Positions 9,123 to 18,229 of a stretch of DNA of 64,000 nucleotides are shown one piece after another; the first letter of the stretch is position 1, and each line of letters begins with the position of its first letter. A program made the translations under genes and the position numbers. The notes below the pieces were generated by a model that was not told the DNA's origin, ran no database searches, and saw nothing but the letters and a program-made list of their open reading frames with translations. This stretch comes from an uncultured Flavobacteriaceae bacterium (lineage in GTDB: Bacteria; Bacteroidota; Bacteroidia; Flavobacteriales; Flavobacteriaceae): NCBI GenBank assembly GCA_913020295.1, contig CAJWAA010000006.1:51873-115872 (forward strand). Reading direction: 5' to 3'.

Positions 9123-9860
9123 ATGTCCAACCACTTATCATTTAGGTCGGGAAATCCGGTGCTAGGTAAAACTACCTTCTCAAATACATCAGTTGTCTCA
9201 GAAACCATGACCATCAATGGAACCGTCAACAAAACTGCGATTAGTTTGTTGTTATTGATAGGAACAGGTTATTTAACATTCAACAGCATCAATCCTGGTA
9301 TATTGGTTGCCTGCGGTATTGGAGGTTTTATTGTAGCAATAGTAACTGTTTTCAAAAAAGAATGGGCCCCAATTACAGTCCCAATTTATGCGATTTTGGA
9401 GGGAGGTTTACTCGGAGGGATTTCGTTCATGTACAACAGTCTTTATGACGGTATTGTAACCGATGCGATTTTCCTTACAGTAGGTATTTTATTATCACTA
9501 CTGGTTGCTTATCGATCGGGATATATCAAACCTACCGAAAATTTTAAATTAGGAATTTTTGCCGCAACTGGAGGGATCGCAATTGTCTATTTAGTAAATT
9601 TTGTGATGGGGTTTTTTGGCTCTGGTATGGGAATCATGCAAATTGACAATGCTTCTCCCATGAGTATTGGATTTAGTATAGTGGTAGTGATCATTGCTGC
9701 ACTTAACTTAGTTTTAGACTTTGATTTTATCGAGGAAGGAGCTGAAAAAGGAGCTCCAAAATATATGGAATGGTATGGTGCTTTTGGCCTTTTAGTAACC
9801 TTAATATGGCTATACCTTGAGATTTTAAGACTTTTAGCCAAACTCAATTCAAGAAGATAA
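9123..9860 (+). CDS. Bax inhibitor-1 / YccA-family membrane protein
   Basis: A 245-residue integral membrane protein with about seven hydrophobic segments after a polar N-terminus of about 38 residues. The overall pattern, including a short N-terminal NPVL segment, the late LNLVLDFDFIEEGAE stretch and the C-terminal MEWYGAFGLLVTLIWLYLEILRLL, matches the bacterial YccA branch of the Bax inhibitor-1 family. Relatives conduct calcium or protons or modulate membrane proteases, but the role here is unknown. It is monocistronic, with its own promoter candidate. Confidence 0.9.
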   Translation: MSNHLSFRSGNPVLGKTTFSNTSVVSETMTINGTVNKTAISLLLLIGTGYLTFNSINPGILVACGIGGFIVAIVTVFKKEWAPITVPIYAILEGGLLGGISFMYNSLYDGIVTDAIFLTVGILLSLLVAYRSGYIKPTENFKLGIFAATGGIAIVYLVNFVMGFFGSGMGIMQIDNASPMSIGFSIVVVIIAALNLVLDFDFIEEGAEKGAPKYMEWYGAFGLLVTLIWLYLEILRLLAKLNSRR

Positions 9861-9923
9861 TTTTTGGTATTGTTCGGTACTAATTTGGTTCTGATCAAAA
9901 AATAACTTTTTACTTAATTCTAT

Positions 9924-9935
9924 GTGTGCGCACAC
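9924..9935. repeat. 12-bp perfect palindrome of alternating purine/pyrimidine
   Basis: GTGTGCGCACAC is a perfect palindrome and is GC-rich for this AT-rich background. It sits 53 bases before the start codon of the DUF5916 gene. It could be a regulator binding site, although no regulator gene is near. Confidence 0.4.
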
Positions 9936-9988
9936 GAACATTATATCAAATAAAAGTAGTTGAACTTCTTCGACTAATTTATTGTGTT

Positions 9989-12208
9989 ATGAAAATTTTT
10001 GATAGATATTTTATCGCTTTTATATTTCTTGGATTATATCAAAACTTCCACGGGCAGGATGTATTTCCAGAAATGAATGTGAAATTTATATCCTCAACTA
10101 TTTCCATTGATGGATATGATTCGGAAAAAGTATGGAAACTTGCCGACTCAACATATATTAATTGGAGATATTTTCCAGACAATGAAAATAATTTCGAAAA
10201 TAAAACGCAGCTCAAAATATTGTATGATGATAGTAATATTTATCTAATGTGCAAAGCATATTCAATTTCAAACAAGTATGTTATTCCATCGCTTAAATGG
10301 GATTTTAGCGGAAGGGCAGCTGATAAAATTAATTTTGTTTTCGATACTTTTTCAGATGGAAACATAGCCTATATGTTTGGTTCCAATATGGCTGGAGTAA
10401 AAAGTGATATTCTAGTCTCAAATGGAGGAGTCGGAACTCCAAGAAGTGATCTTAACAGAACCTGGGATTCAAAGTTTGAAGTCGAGGGACAAGTTTTTGA
10501 TGGTTTTTATACAATTGAAATGAAAATACCCCTCTCAACTATGAATTTTCCAAAAGGTGTTGATTCATGGAGATTTAATTTCTTTAGAATAGACCCCTCT
10601 GAAAATCAAAAAACGAGTTGGTCTAAAATTCCCCAACAATTCAGGGACTACAACTTAGCATTCATGGGTAAAATTAATTTTGAAAAACCATTGGGAAAAT
10701 CAAATGCAAAAATTTCAGTAATCCCTTTTATAAATTCAATATCGATTTCGAATTTCGAGGAAGATTTTAAAAATGAGGAAATTTCAATTGGAAGTGACAT
10801 TAAAGTTCCTATAGGAAACGGTTTAATGCTTGATTTAACTTACAACCCTGATTTCTCTCAAGCAGAGGTAGATGATGAAATAGTTAATTTGAGAAGATTT
10901 GAAATTAAACTCCCTGAAAAAAGACAATTTTTTCTTCAAAACAGTGATATTTTTTCAAACTACGGTGCAGTTAGAACTATTGCACCCTTTTTCACTAGGA
11001 GAATTGGTTTAGCTAGAGATCCAAATGGAAATTTAATTGAAAATGATATTATTGGAGGTATTAGATTAAGTGGGAAAATTTCAAATGGATTAAAAATAGG
11101 ATTGCTTTCTATGCTCACAAATGACGACATATCAAATGAAGTTCCTTCAAATCTAAATACCGTTTTATCTCTTAATCAAAAAGTTTTCAATAGATCTGCA
11201 ATCAAATTTCTTTTCATAAACAGAGAAACTACTAAAGATTACGACTTTGTTGATAAAAATGACAAATTTAATCGTCTTTTGGGCTTGGAATATGATTTGA
11301 ATTCAGTTGATAATGTATGGAATGGTAGATTTTTTACTTACAATTCTTTTAGTCCCTTAAAAAAAGAGAATGGTTTCAGCGGTGGTGTGAGGGTCAAAAG
11401 GGAAACAAGGGAGCAAGAGATTAGTTTTGAGTATTCTTATTTAGGCGACGATTTTAGATCTGATTTGGGAATATTAAGAAGGGTTGGCATTTCTAAATTT
11501 TGTCCTTTTTACGCCTACAAGATTTACCCCTCTACCAAAAAAATTAATTTTTTCAGATTTGCTTACTATCATTGGCTTTGGTTTAAATTAAAATCTTCAA
11601 CTCAAAATATTCATGAAAATAATTCATTAATCATGATTTCAGCTAATTATAAAAATCAAAGTAGTATTGAATTTAGATTTTTTAATTCAAATGAGTTTCT
11701 ACCTAATAATTTTGATCCAACTGGAATAAATCCAGAGTCACCATTATTGGGTGGTAATACCTACCAGTCGAGATTTATTCAATTAGGTTATAATTCAGAC
11801 CCATCGAGAAGATTTTATTACAGTACATCGCATAACTATGGAAAGTTTTATAACGGTAGAAAATACACGTTTGATAATAATTTATTTTTACGATTTGAGC
11901 CAAACTTAATCGCAAGTCTAAAACTCAATTATGACATCATAAGCTTAGATCATCTGGCAAAAAAATCTCATCTTTGGCTGGTTGGTCCTAAATTTGATTT
12001 TTCTTTTTCTAAAAAGCTCTTCTGGGCTACTTTAATACAATTCAATTCACAATCGGAAAACCTCGGTATAAATTCACGCTTGCAGTGGAGATTTACTGGA
12101 CTCTCTAATTTATTTTTAGTTTATAATGATAATTATTTAGTTCAAGAAAACCAACAGTTATCTCCTCGTGTAAGAAGTATAAACTTAAAAATCAGCTATT
12201 GGTTTTAG
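9989..12208 (+). CDS. DUF5916 outer-membrane protein with CBM9-like N-terminal domain
   Basis: The ATG at 9989 gives a clear signal peptide (hydrophobic to about residue 22, ending HGQDV). A further upstream GTG would add a 21-residue extension with no signal, so it was rejected. The first 200 residues resemble a carbohydrate-binding family 9 fold (ISIDGYDSEKVW, DDSNIYLMCKA). The remainder has the DUF5916 pattern: FRIDP, the EIKLPEKRQFFLQN motif near residue 305, and many alternating strands ending in an aromatic residue (SYWF) as in outer-membrane barrels. The function of the family is poorly known. It stands alone between a membrane protein gene and convergent genes. Confidence 0.85.
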   Translation: MKIFDRYFIAFIFLGLYQNFHGQDVFPEMNVKFISSTISIDGYDSEKVWKLADSTYINWRYFPDNENNFENKTQLKILYDDSNIYLMCKAYSISNKYVIPSLKWDFSGRAADKINFVFDTFSDGNIAYMFGSNMAGVKSDILVSNGGVGTPRSDLNRTWDSKFEVEGQVFDGFYTIEMKIPLSTMNFPKGVDSWRFNFFRIDPSENQKTSWSKIPQQFRDYNLAFMGKINFEKPLGKSNAKISVIPFINSISISNFEEDFKNEEISIGSDIKVPIGNGLMLDLTYNPDFSQAEVDDEIVNLRRFEIKLPEKRQFFLQNSDIFSNYGAVRTIAPFFTRRIGLARDPNGNLIENDIIGGIRLSGKISNGLKIGLLSMLTNDDISNEVPSNLNTVLSLNQKVFNRSAIKFLFINRETTKDYDFVDKNDKFNRLLGLEYDLNSVDNVWNGRFFTYNSFSPLKKENGFSGGVRVKRETREQEISFEYSYLGDDFRSDLGILRRVGISKFCPFYAYKIYPSTKKINFFRFAYYHWLWFKLKSSTQNIHENNSLIMISANYKNQSSIEFRFFNSNEFLPNNFDPTGINPESPLLGGNTYQSRFIQLGYNSDPSRRFYYSTSHNYGKFYNGRKYTFDNNLFLRFEPNLIASLKLNYDIISLDHLAKKSHLWLVGPKFDFSFSKKLFWATLIQFNSQSENLGINSRLQWRFTGLSNLFLVYNDNYLVQENQQLSPRVRSINLKISYWF

Positions 12209-12245
12209 TAAATCGACGTTTCTTGGCTAATTAAAACAAAATTTC

Positions 12246-12677
12246 CTAGGGCTTAAAAAAATCTTCTTCACTGATGACAGAGAAATTACCTTCCATAGAG
12301 GCGTCATAGAAAAAAGTAAAAACATGTCGTTCGCCATAATTTATCACTGTTTTTTGAAGATCTTCAAAATAAAACTCTTTCGATTTGTATTGTAGATAAA
12401 TTCTAGAAATTGGTAAACCTGTAAATAAATATTCATCATTATTACGAATATAAATATGATTAAGGTAATTTCTGTATTGGTCGCGCACACAAACAATTAT
12501 ATCGTGATCTACAGTATTTTTGACCAATAAATAAGTGTTGGAAATGTGTGATATTACATCTTCAGGAAAACGATCTGCAAAAGTCTTATCACCAGTACTA
12601 CCCCTTTGTGAATAAATTGTGAGGGAATAGGTTAGAGAAAGAACTACAAAAAGTATGCGGCTAATTAAGCGTTTCAT
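12246..12677 (-). CDS. Hypothetical small secreted protein
   Basis: A 143-residue protein that begins with a signal peptide (positive residues, then a hydrophobic stretch to about residue 20, cleavage near YSQ). The mature part is mixed alpha/beta with many aromatic residues and no motif I recognise. It is the first of two minus-strand genes and is convergent with the DUF5916 gene, 37 bases apart. It is called a gene because of the clear signal peptide and clean reading frame in an otherwise well-packed region. Confidence 0.7.
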   Translation of the reverse strand: MKRLISRILFVVLSLTYSLTIYSQRGSTGDKTFADRFPEDVISHISNTYLLVKNTVDHDIIVCVRDQYRNYLNHIYIRNNDEYLFTGLPISRIYLQYKSKEFYFEDLQKTVINYGERHVFTFFYDASMEGNFSVISEEDFFKP

Positions 12678-12738
12678 TAAAAGATCTTTTAATAAAAATA
12701 ATGATATATTGATAAATTAATTAAGCTTCTACCCAAAT

Positions 12739-13605
12739 TTAATTACGATTTAAAAATTCAATAATTTCATCAATCACCCTTTCATCCCTTAAAATTCTGC
12801 GGTGACCAAGTCCTTGAGTGATCATAAGGCTTGAGTTTTTTAAATTTTTTTCAATGTTAATAGCATTAAATACCTCAACTTCCTTGTCATCTTCATCATG
12901 GATTACAAGAGTCTTAGCTTTAATTTTTTTAGCTAATGAGGAACCAGAAAACTCAAGAATATTTCTTTGAGTTTTTCTAAAAAAATATGAAATCATAAGT
13001 TTTTTTGATTTTTCTCCTAATTGAATTAAATCAAAATATTTTTCAAAAATATCTTTCATTTTATCGAAAGGGCTTATTAAAATAAGTTTTTTGATTTTTG
13101 AAATTCTGACACAAACTTCGCAACTAGTAATCCCACCACCTGAGTGGCCTAGAATTGCCTCAAATGGCCCAAGCTTTTTTATCAATTCCTCTTGTGAAAT
13201 GATAAACTCTGGAAGGTTTGTGATCAGTCCGTCAGATTCTCCATGAGCTGGAGCATCGAATGCGTAAACGTTATAGTTTGATAGCATCAACCTTTCAATT
13301 ATTTTATAAAAATTTGTTGCTCGACCACTCCAACCATGCATAAGTAATATTTTTGGTCCTTTTCCTTGCCAATTATAACAAACAACCCTTTTATGTAGAC
13401 CTTTTATTAAAATAGTTTTTTTTTTAGCCTTAGATAATATAGGAGCTTCCCTTAAAGGCATTTTATATTTAAAGGGTTTAGAAAAGAAAAAAGCTGCAAA
13501 CCTCATACCGAGATAGGGATGAAATAACTCTAAAGTTTTTAATGAAAAAATAAATCCTTTGGGAAGAACAACTCCTTGATTATCGTTTCGGGGTTTTTTC
13601 ATCAA
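12739..13605 (-). CDS. Alpha/beta hydrolase
   Basis: A 288-residue serine hydrolase. The oxyanion-region motif HGWSG is near residue 95, the nucleophile elbow G-H-S-G-G near 155, the acid in HDEDD near 235 and the catalytic His in GLGHRRIL near 268. There is no signal peptide, so it is probably cytoplasmic. The first 60 residues, up to the beta-sheet core, contain a hydrophobic stretch that may touch the membrane. The substrate is unknown; an esterase or lipase-like role is the family default. Confidence 0.85.
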   Translation of the reverse strand: MMKKPRNDNQGVVLPKGFIFSLKTLELFHPYLGMRFAAFFFSKPFKYKMPLREAPILSKAKKKTILIKGLHKRVVCYNWQGKGPKILLMHGWSGRATNFYKIIERLMLSNYNVYAFDAPAHGESDGLITNLPEFIISQEELIKKLGPFEAILGHSGGGITSCEVCVRISKIKKLILISPFDKMKDIFEKYFDLIQLGEKSKKLMISYFFRKTQRNILEFSGSSLAKKIKAKTLVIHDEDDKEVEVFNAINIEKNLKNSSLMITQGLGHRRILRDERVIDEIIEFLNRN

Positions 13606-13777
13606 TTTAAGTTATTGGTAAGGTATAACATGTTTATAAATTTAAGAATACTACGCTTCTAATATACATACCGAATATATTTTTTTAGATCAGTAAAACA
13701 TATTCAGAAATTAAATGAGCTTCTAAAAAAATATTTTGAAAAAAAATCTTAAATTGAAATTACTTAAACTTTAATTT

Positions 13778-14287
13778 ATGAAAATTTTAAAAAATTTATT
13801 AATCGTTTTTTCAGCTATAATAATATTTTCTTGTCAACCGTCTGTTGAGTCAGCACCAGAAATTGATCTTACAACTTATAAACTCAATTTAGAAACTGCC
13901 CAAAAACTTTTTGCTACTTTTTCAAGTGAAGATATAGATAGTCAAAAGCCGCTTTTATGTCCTGGGTTAACACACTATTCTCCTTTTTATGGAAGTGAAC
14001 CCTCTAATGTTGATGGGTTTTTGGCAGCGAGTAAAGCATGGATGGATAATTTTGACGAAATTACCTACACCGACTCAAAATGGTTCCCTGGTACTGATCA
14101 GTCTGGCAAACCTGATGGTTCTGTGATGACTATGGGAAAATGGACCGCAAAAAATACTATGACAGGAAATGTAATTAACATAGGTGCATTTCACACATTT
14201 ATTTTTAACAAAAAAAATCAAATCCACGAGACTAGAGATTTTTTTGATGCATCTGGTGTAATGGCAGCTGCGATGAAAACTGAGTAA
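13778..14287 (+). CDS. NTF2-like (SnoaL-type) lipoprotein
   Basis: A 169-residue protein with a lipoprotein signal ending at Cys19 (IFSC). The mature part has the size and pattern of an NTF2-like cone fold: WMDNFDEI, a central beta stretch with MTMGKWTAKN, and AFHTFIFNKKNQIHETRDFFD near the end. Such proteins bind small ligands or act as isomerase-like enzymes; nothing here fixes the role. It is monocistronic and followed by a terminator 24 bases downstream. Confidence 0.75.
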   Translation: MKILKNLLIVFSAIIIFSCQPSVESAPEIDLTTYKLNLETAQKLFATFSSEDIDSQKPLLCPGLTHYSPFYGSEPSNVDGFLAASKAWMDNFDEITYTDSKWFPGTDQSGKPDGSVMTMGKWTAKNTMTGNVINIGAFHTFIFNKKNQIHETRDFFDASGVMAAAMKTE

Positions 14288-14310
14288 TCAATTAGTAATT
14301 TAGAAAAACA

Positions 14311-14336
14311 AAACCCTCCTTCATGGAGGGTTTTTT
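14311..14336 (+). terminator. Rho-independent terminator after the NTF2-like gene
   Basis: A 9-bp stem (14311-14319 with 14325-14333) with a TTCAT loop runs into a T tract ending at 14336. Confidence 0.85.
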
Positions 14337-14602
14337 AATTAATATAATAGATTTGAAATATGTATATGGTTTAATTTGTTTATGATAAATAAAAGTTAAG
14401 TGCTATTAGTCAGGTCAATAGTTTTGATCAGTTCAATTTTACTGAATTAGCTAAAAATAAGATCAAGATGCTGGCAATTGAGAGGTTTTAATACCAAAAT
14501 GAATCTAACACTCATAATCAAACTTGTAAAGACGCATCATAATTTTTAACTTTATTTGAATAATTGATATTACATGTTTAAAACAAAAAATTTAAGTACA
14601 TC
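14337..14602. other. AT-rich intergenic region upstream of the DUF1592 gene
   Basis: This stretch should hold the promoter of the following two-gene operon. I found no exact TAnnTTTG box, no coding frame and no stable hairpin. Confidence 0.35.
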
Positions 14603-17600
14603 ATGAAGCGCAGTTTAGTTATTGCATCTACTTTCACTGTATTATTGTTTTTACTTCTTCTTATTCCACTGGACGGCAGTGTGGACAATACTTTTTTGTT
14701 TTTTATCGGAAGGTTTCACCCAATACTTCTTCATCTTCCCATTGGCGCTTTGATAGTTCTTTTCCTTATGGAAATAATTAATAGTTTTCGGTCAGAACTA
14801 AATTTAAATGCTGCTTGTGATATTTTACTTTGGTTTTCGGTATTGAGTATTATCCCTACCATTTCTTTAGGTTTTCTTTTAGCTTCGAGCGGAAACTATG
14901 AAGATGAATTATTAAATTTTCACAAATGGTTGGGTTGGTTTACAGCACTAATTTGTGTTTGGTTAGTGGTCTTTCGACAACAAAAATCCCCCAAAAATCC
15001 CAATGGTGTATCCCACTTTTATAAAGTTTTTTTAACCATAAATGTTGTATTAATATCATTAGCAGGGCATTTTGGAGGGCATTTGACTCATGGGGAAGAT
15101 TATCTAACAAAATATATGCCCACAGCAATGAAAACCCTTTTAAATATCGACGATAATACCGATGATTATATGGTAATCAATACCGTGGCTGATTCCACCT
15201 CGAAAGAGGCAATTTATTTCAAAAATAATATCAGACCAATTGTAAAAACCTACTGCTTTGAATGCCATGGGGAAGACAAACAGAAGGGAGACATGCGATT
15301 GGATACTTTGCATTGGAACATGATGAGTGGACGTGATGCTGAGAGATGGTACTCCGCTTTGAATGTTATTAACTTAGGGGAAATGCCCCCGAAAAAAAAG
15401 CCCCAATTAAACCATGAGGAGCGTCGTGAGCTCGTAAACTGGTTGTCGAGTAATCTAAAAAAAGCAACTTTAGCAAAGCAAAAAGATAATAAAAGTGTTA
15501 TGCGAAGGTTGACTAAAGTTCAATATACCAAAAGTTTAAATGAATTGCTTGGCGTATCTGTAAACTTTGGTGACGTTTTACCTAATGACGGTAAATCCAA
15601 AATGGGATTCAGCAACAACGGAAATATCCTTCAGACCTCAGCACTTCATATTGATTACTATCAAAAAATAGCCAGAGAGGCCTTGGACAAGGCTATTGTT
15701 TTTGGACAAAAGCCAGAGTCAAAAAGATATAAAGTTACTTTGGGGAAAAATATAGGAGATGGTCATTCAGGTGCTGAATTTGGAGGGTATCAAACAGCAC
15801 CTGTCGATAACGAGGATTTATTAGTGGAAATCTTAAATGGTGAAGGTAATCCCATTCAATATATACCTGAATTACAAAGGGATTCTTTGACCCAGATAAA
15901 GAATAAAATTGGAATTGGCATGAGGGGATCTGCCAGCAATCGTTATACTATTGTCAAAGAAGGAATGATTTTGAATTCGGCTTTACCCGCCAAGGAAGTC
16001 ACACCAAAGTCGTGGCAAGGACCTTCCCCCAATTTAAAATTATTGGTCAAAGAAGATTTCCCAAGGACTGGTGATTTTGCTTTTAGGATAACAGCTTCAA
16101 AAGGCTACCATTCTATGACTATTGAGCGACTCATTGACTTAAGAAATAATGAACCAGCAATCTTATCATCAAAATCGATAAATATAGTTTCCAAGAATCT
16201 CCAATACAATAAGGATTTTGTTTTGAAGAACAAGCGATGGTTAATGCCCAAGGACGTTGCTAAACATGTAGAGGCAAAGTTCACATACCAAATACCCAAG
16301 TCGGGTATATATCAAATAGATTTAGTTCACCCCTATGTATCAGATGATGCATCGCCTTCATATCGAATAAGTCTTTTGGGGGGTAAAAAAGAAGGTATAG
16401 TTGGAAAGCGCATCAATATGAAAGAGGCCTATAAAGAAAGTGAGAAAATCACAACTCCCATTACATTAGTTTACCTGTCTGAGGGAGAACACAAAGGAAC
16501 TATAGGTGGGAAGTTTTTTGTTGGGTTCAGCCATATTGTAATCACCCCTTTGCAAGAGGATGATCCTTTGCCCAAAATACTGGAGGAAGAGGCTATGAAA
16601 GATAATTCAAAATACGATGGTGTCAATCCCTCAATTCAAGTATTTGCAGGTTCCAGGACAGATGACGGAATGGATTACAAAACCTTTGCAAAATCTGCAG
16701 AAGTAACTGCGCCAATGGGAGAAATTCAAAATTTTGAGTTTACCGGAAGATTGGAAAACCTTCCCATTCCTTTGGGCAGTGATGACGTAAGTGGAGAATT
16801 GGCGAATATATTCACGATTGGTCTTTGGAACAACCATCTTGTTAAAGAAAGCAGTCAAAAGGGTCCCCCCTTGCTAGTAAGATCAGTAGAATTTGAAGCA
16901 CCTTATTATCCTGTTTGGCCTCCAGAAAGTCACACAACCATATTTTTTGATTCTCCGAACAAAAACGATCATGAAACTTATGCCAAAGAGGTCATCAGTC
17001 TTTTTATGCAACGTGCCTTTAGAAGGCCACTTGATTCCCAAGAAATCAATCGCTATATGAGTTTTTGGAAGCATATTAAAGATGACTTTGACCGTTTTGA
17101 AGATGGGGTGAAAGAAGTTTTAATCGCCATTATGTGTTCTCCCAATTTCATCTACCTATTTGAACCTGAAATTCCTGAATCGGGAGTATCTAAGGATCAA
17201 TTTTATTTAGCCTCACAGTTGTCATATTTCCTTTGGAACACTTCTCCAGATGAAACCTTAAATACATTGGCTGCAGAAGGGGATTTATACGATGAGTTGT
17301 CTGAGCAAATTGATCGGATGATTGAAAGCCCAAAAATCTCTCAAATGATTAATTCCTTTAGTTATGAGTGGTTGCGGTTGGATCGCCATAAAAGCATGGA
17401 TGTAAACGTGGAGGAATATGAAGATTTTACTCGGTTTGTCAAAGAGGATATGTTTGAGGAAACCTACCATTTTGTTCACCATGTCTTAAAAAACAATTTG
17501 AGTATTTTGAATTTTATAGATTCGGACTTTGCCATGCTCAATCAGAACTTAGCTGAATTTTATGGCATTGATGGCGTAGTAGGAAATAAATTTCGCCCTG

Positions 17601-18229
17601 TGACCCTTAAGAAAAATCGAGAAAGAGGAGGTTTACTTTCACAAGGATCATTTTTAAGTGGGCATTCAGATGGAGTTCAAGCCCATGCGATCAAAAGAGC
17701 AGTTTGGTTAAAAGAAAAAATATTGGGTGATCACCCACCCCCACCTCCTCCAAACGTTCCCGAATTGGATCCGGAAACTCCAGGTTTTGAAAATCTTACA
17801 CTCAAAGAACAGTTATTCTTACACAGAAATAAAGTTTCTTGCATGGATTGCCATCAAAAAATTGATCCTTTTGGTGTGGTATTTGAAAATTACGATGCTG
17901 TTGGGCGTTTTCAGTTAACCTCAAAAGACAAGCCTATTGATTCCAAATCAAAACTTCCTGATGGTACTGAGGTAGAGGGAATAGAAGGTATTAAAGATTA
18001 TATTTTAAAATTAAAAAAAGACGATTTCACAAAATCTCTAGTGGAAAATCTTTTTGCTTATGCAATCGGTCGCGATATAGGTTTTGCCGATACAGAGGAA
18101 ATTAATAATATTGTAAAAGAAGTTATTGATGACGGTTATCGTTTCAGAACAGTAATTGAACAAATCGTTTTAAGTCCTTCTTTTTACAAAAAAGAAAAAA
18201 GTTGGTTCAATAAAATCTTTGGAAGATGA
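14603..18229 (+). CDS. Planctomycete-type haem c protein with DUF2231-like membrane part and DUF1587/1592/1588/1585 domains
   Basis: A 1208-residue protein. Residues 1-165 contain four or five hydrophobic segments with the HPILLHLPIGAL motif of DUF2231-like membrane domains. A haem-attachment motif CFECH at about residue 217 is followed by KGDMRLD, as in planctomycete cytochrome-c-like (PSCyt1) domains. A long middle part carries DUF1587/DUF1592-type segments (FRRPLDSQEI, YFLWNTSPDE). A second CMDCH at about 1080 lies in the DUF1588 region (SCMDCHQKIDPFG), and a DUF1585-like end follows. The family is linked to redox processes on polymers, but the activity is unproven. The next gene overlaps by 4 bases (ATGA). 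Confidence 0.88.
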   Translation: MKRSLVIASTFTVLLFLLLLIPLDGSVDNTFLFFIGRFHPILLHLPIGALIVLFLMEIINSFRSELNLNAACDILLWFSVLSIIPTISLGFLLASSGNYEDELLNFHKWLGWFTALICVWLVVFRQQKSPKNPNGVSHFYKVFLTINVVLISLAGHFGGHLTHGEDYLTKYMPTAMKTLLNIDDNTDDYMVINTVADSTSKEAIYFKNNIRPIVKTYCFECHGEDKQKGDMRLDTLHWNMMSGRDAERWYSALNVINLGEMPPKKKPQLNHEERRELVNWLSSNLKKATLAKQKDNKSVMRRLTKVQYTKSLNELLGVSVNFGDVLPNDGKSKMGFSNNGNILQTSALHIDYYQKIAREALDKAIVFGQKPESKRYKVTLGKNIGDGHSGAEFGGYQTAPVDNEDLLVEILNGEGNPIQYIPELQRDSLTQIKNKIGIGMRGSASNRYTIVKEGMILNSALPAKEVTPKSWQGPSPNLKLLVKEDFPRTGDFAFRITASKGYHSMTIERLIDLRNNEPAILSSKSINIVSKNLQYNKDFVLKNKRWLMPKDVAKHVEAKFTYQIPKSGIYQIDLVHPYVSDDASPSYRISLLGGKKEGIVGKRINMKEAYKESEKITTPITLVYLSEGEHKGTIGGKFFVGFSHIVITPLQEDDPLPKILEEEAMKDNSKYDGVNPSIQVFAGSRTDDGMDYKTFAKSAEVTAPMGEIQNFEFTGRLENLPIPLGSDDVSGELANIFTIGLWNNHLVKESSQKGPPLLVRSVEFEAPYYPVWPPESHTTIFFDSPNKNDHETYAKEVISLFMQRAFRRPLDSQEINRYMSFWKHIKDDFDRFEDGVKEVLIAIMCSPNFIYLFEPEIPESGVSKDQFYLASQLSYFLWNTSPDETLNTLAAEGDLYDELSEQIDRMIESPKISQMINSFSYEWLRLDRHKSMDVNVEEYEDFTRFVKEDMFEETYHFVHHVLKNNLSILNFIDSDFAMLNQNLAEFYGIDGVVGNKFRPVTLKKNRERGGLLSQGSFLSGHSDGVQAHAIKRAVWLKEKILGDHPPPPPPNVPELDPETPGFENLTLKEQLFLHRNKVSCMDCHQKIDPFGVVFENYDAVGRFQLTSKDKPIDSKSKLPDGTEVEGIEGIKDYILKLKKDDFTKSLVENLFAYAIGRDIGFADTEEINNIVKEVIDDGYRFRTVIEQIVLSPSFYKKEKSWFNKIFGR

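Noticed and set aside
9587..9898. A 103-codon minus-strand frame opposite the BI-1-like gene
   Set aside because: It overlaps a clear membrane protein gene and shows no motif or start context.
9926..9988. Upstream GTG extension of the DUF5916 protein
   Set aside because: It would bury the clear signal peptide that starts at ATG 9989, and it contains the palindrome.
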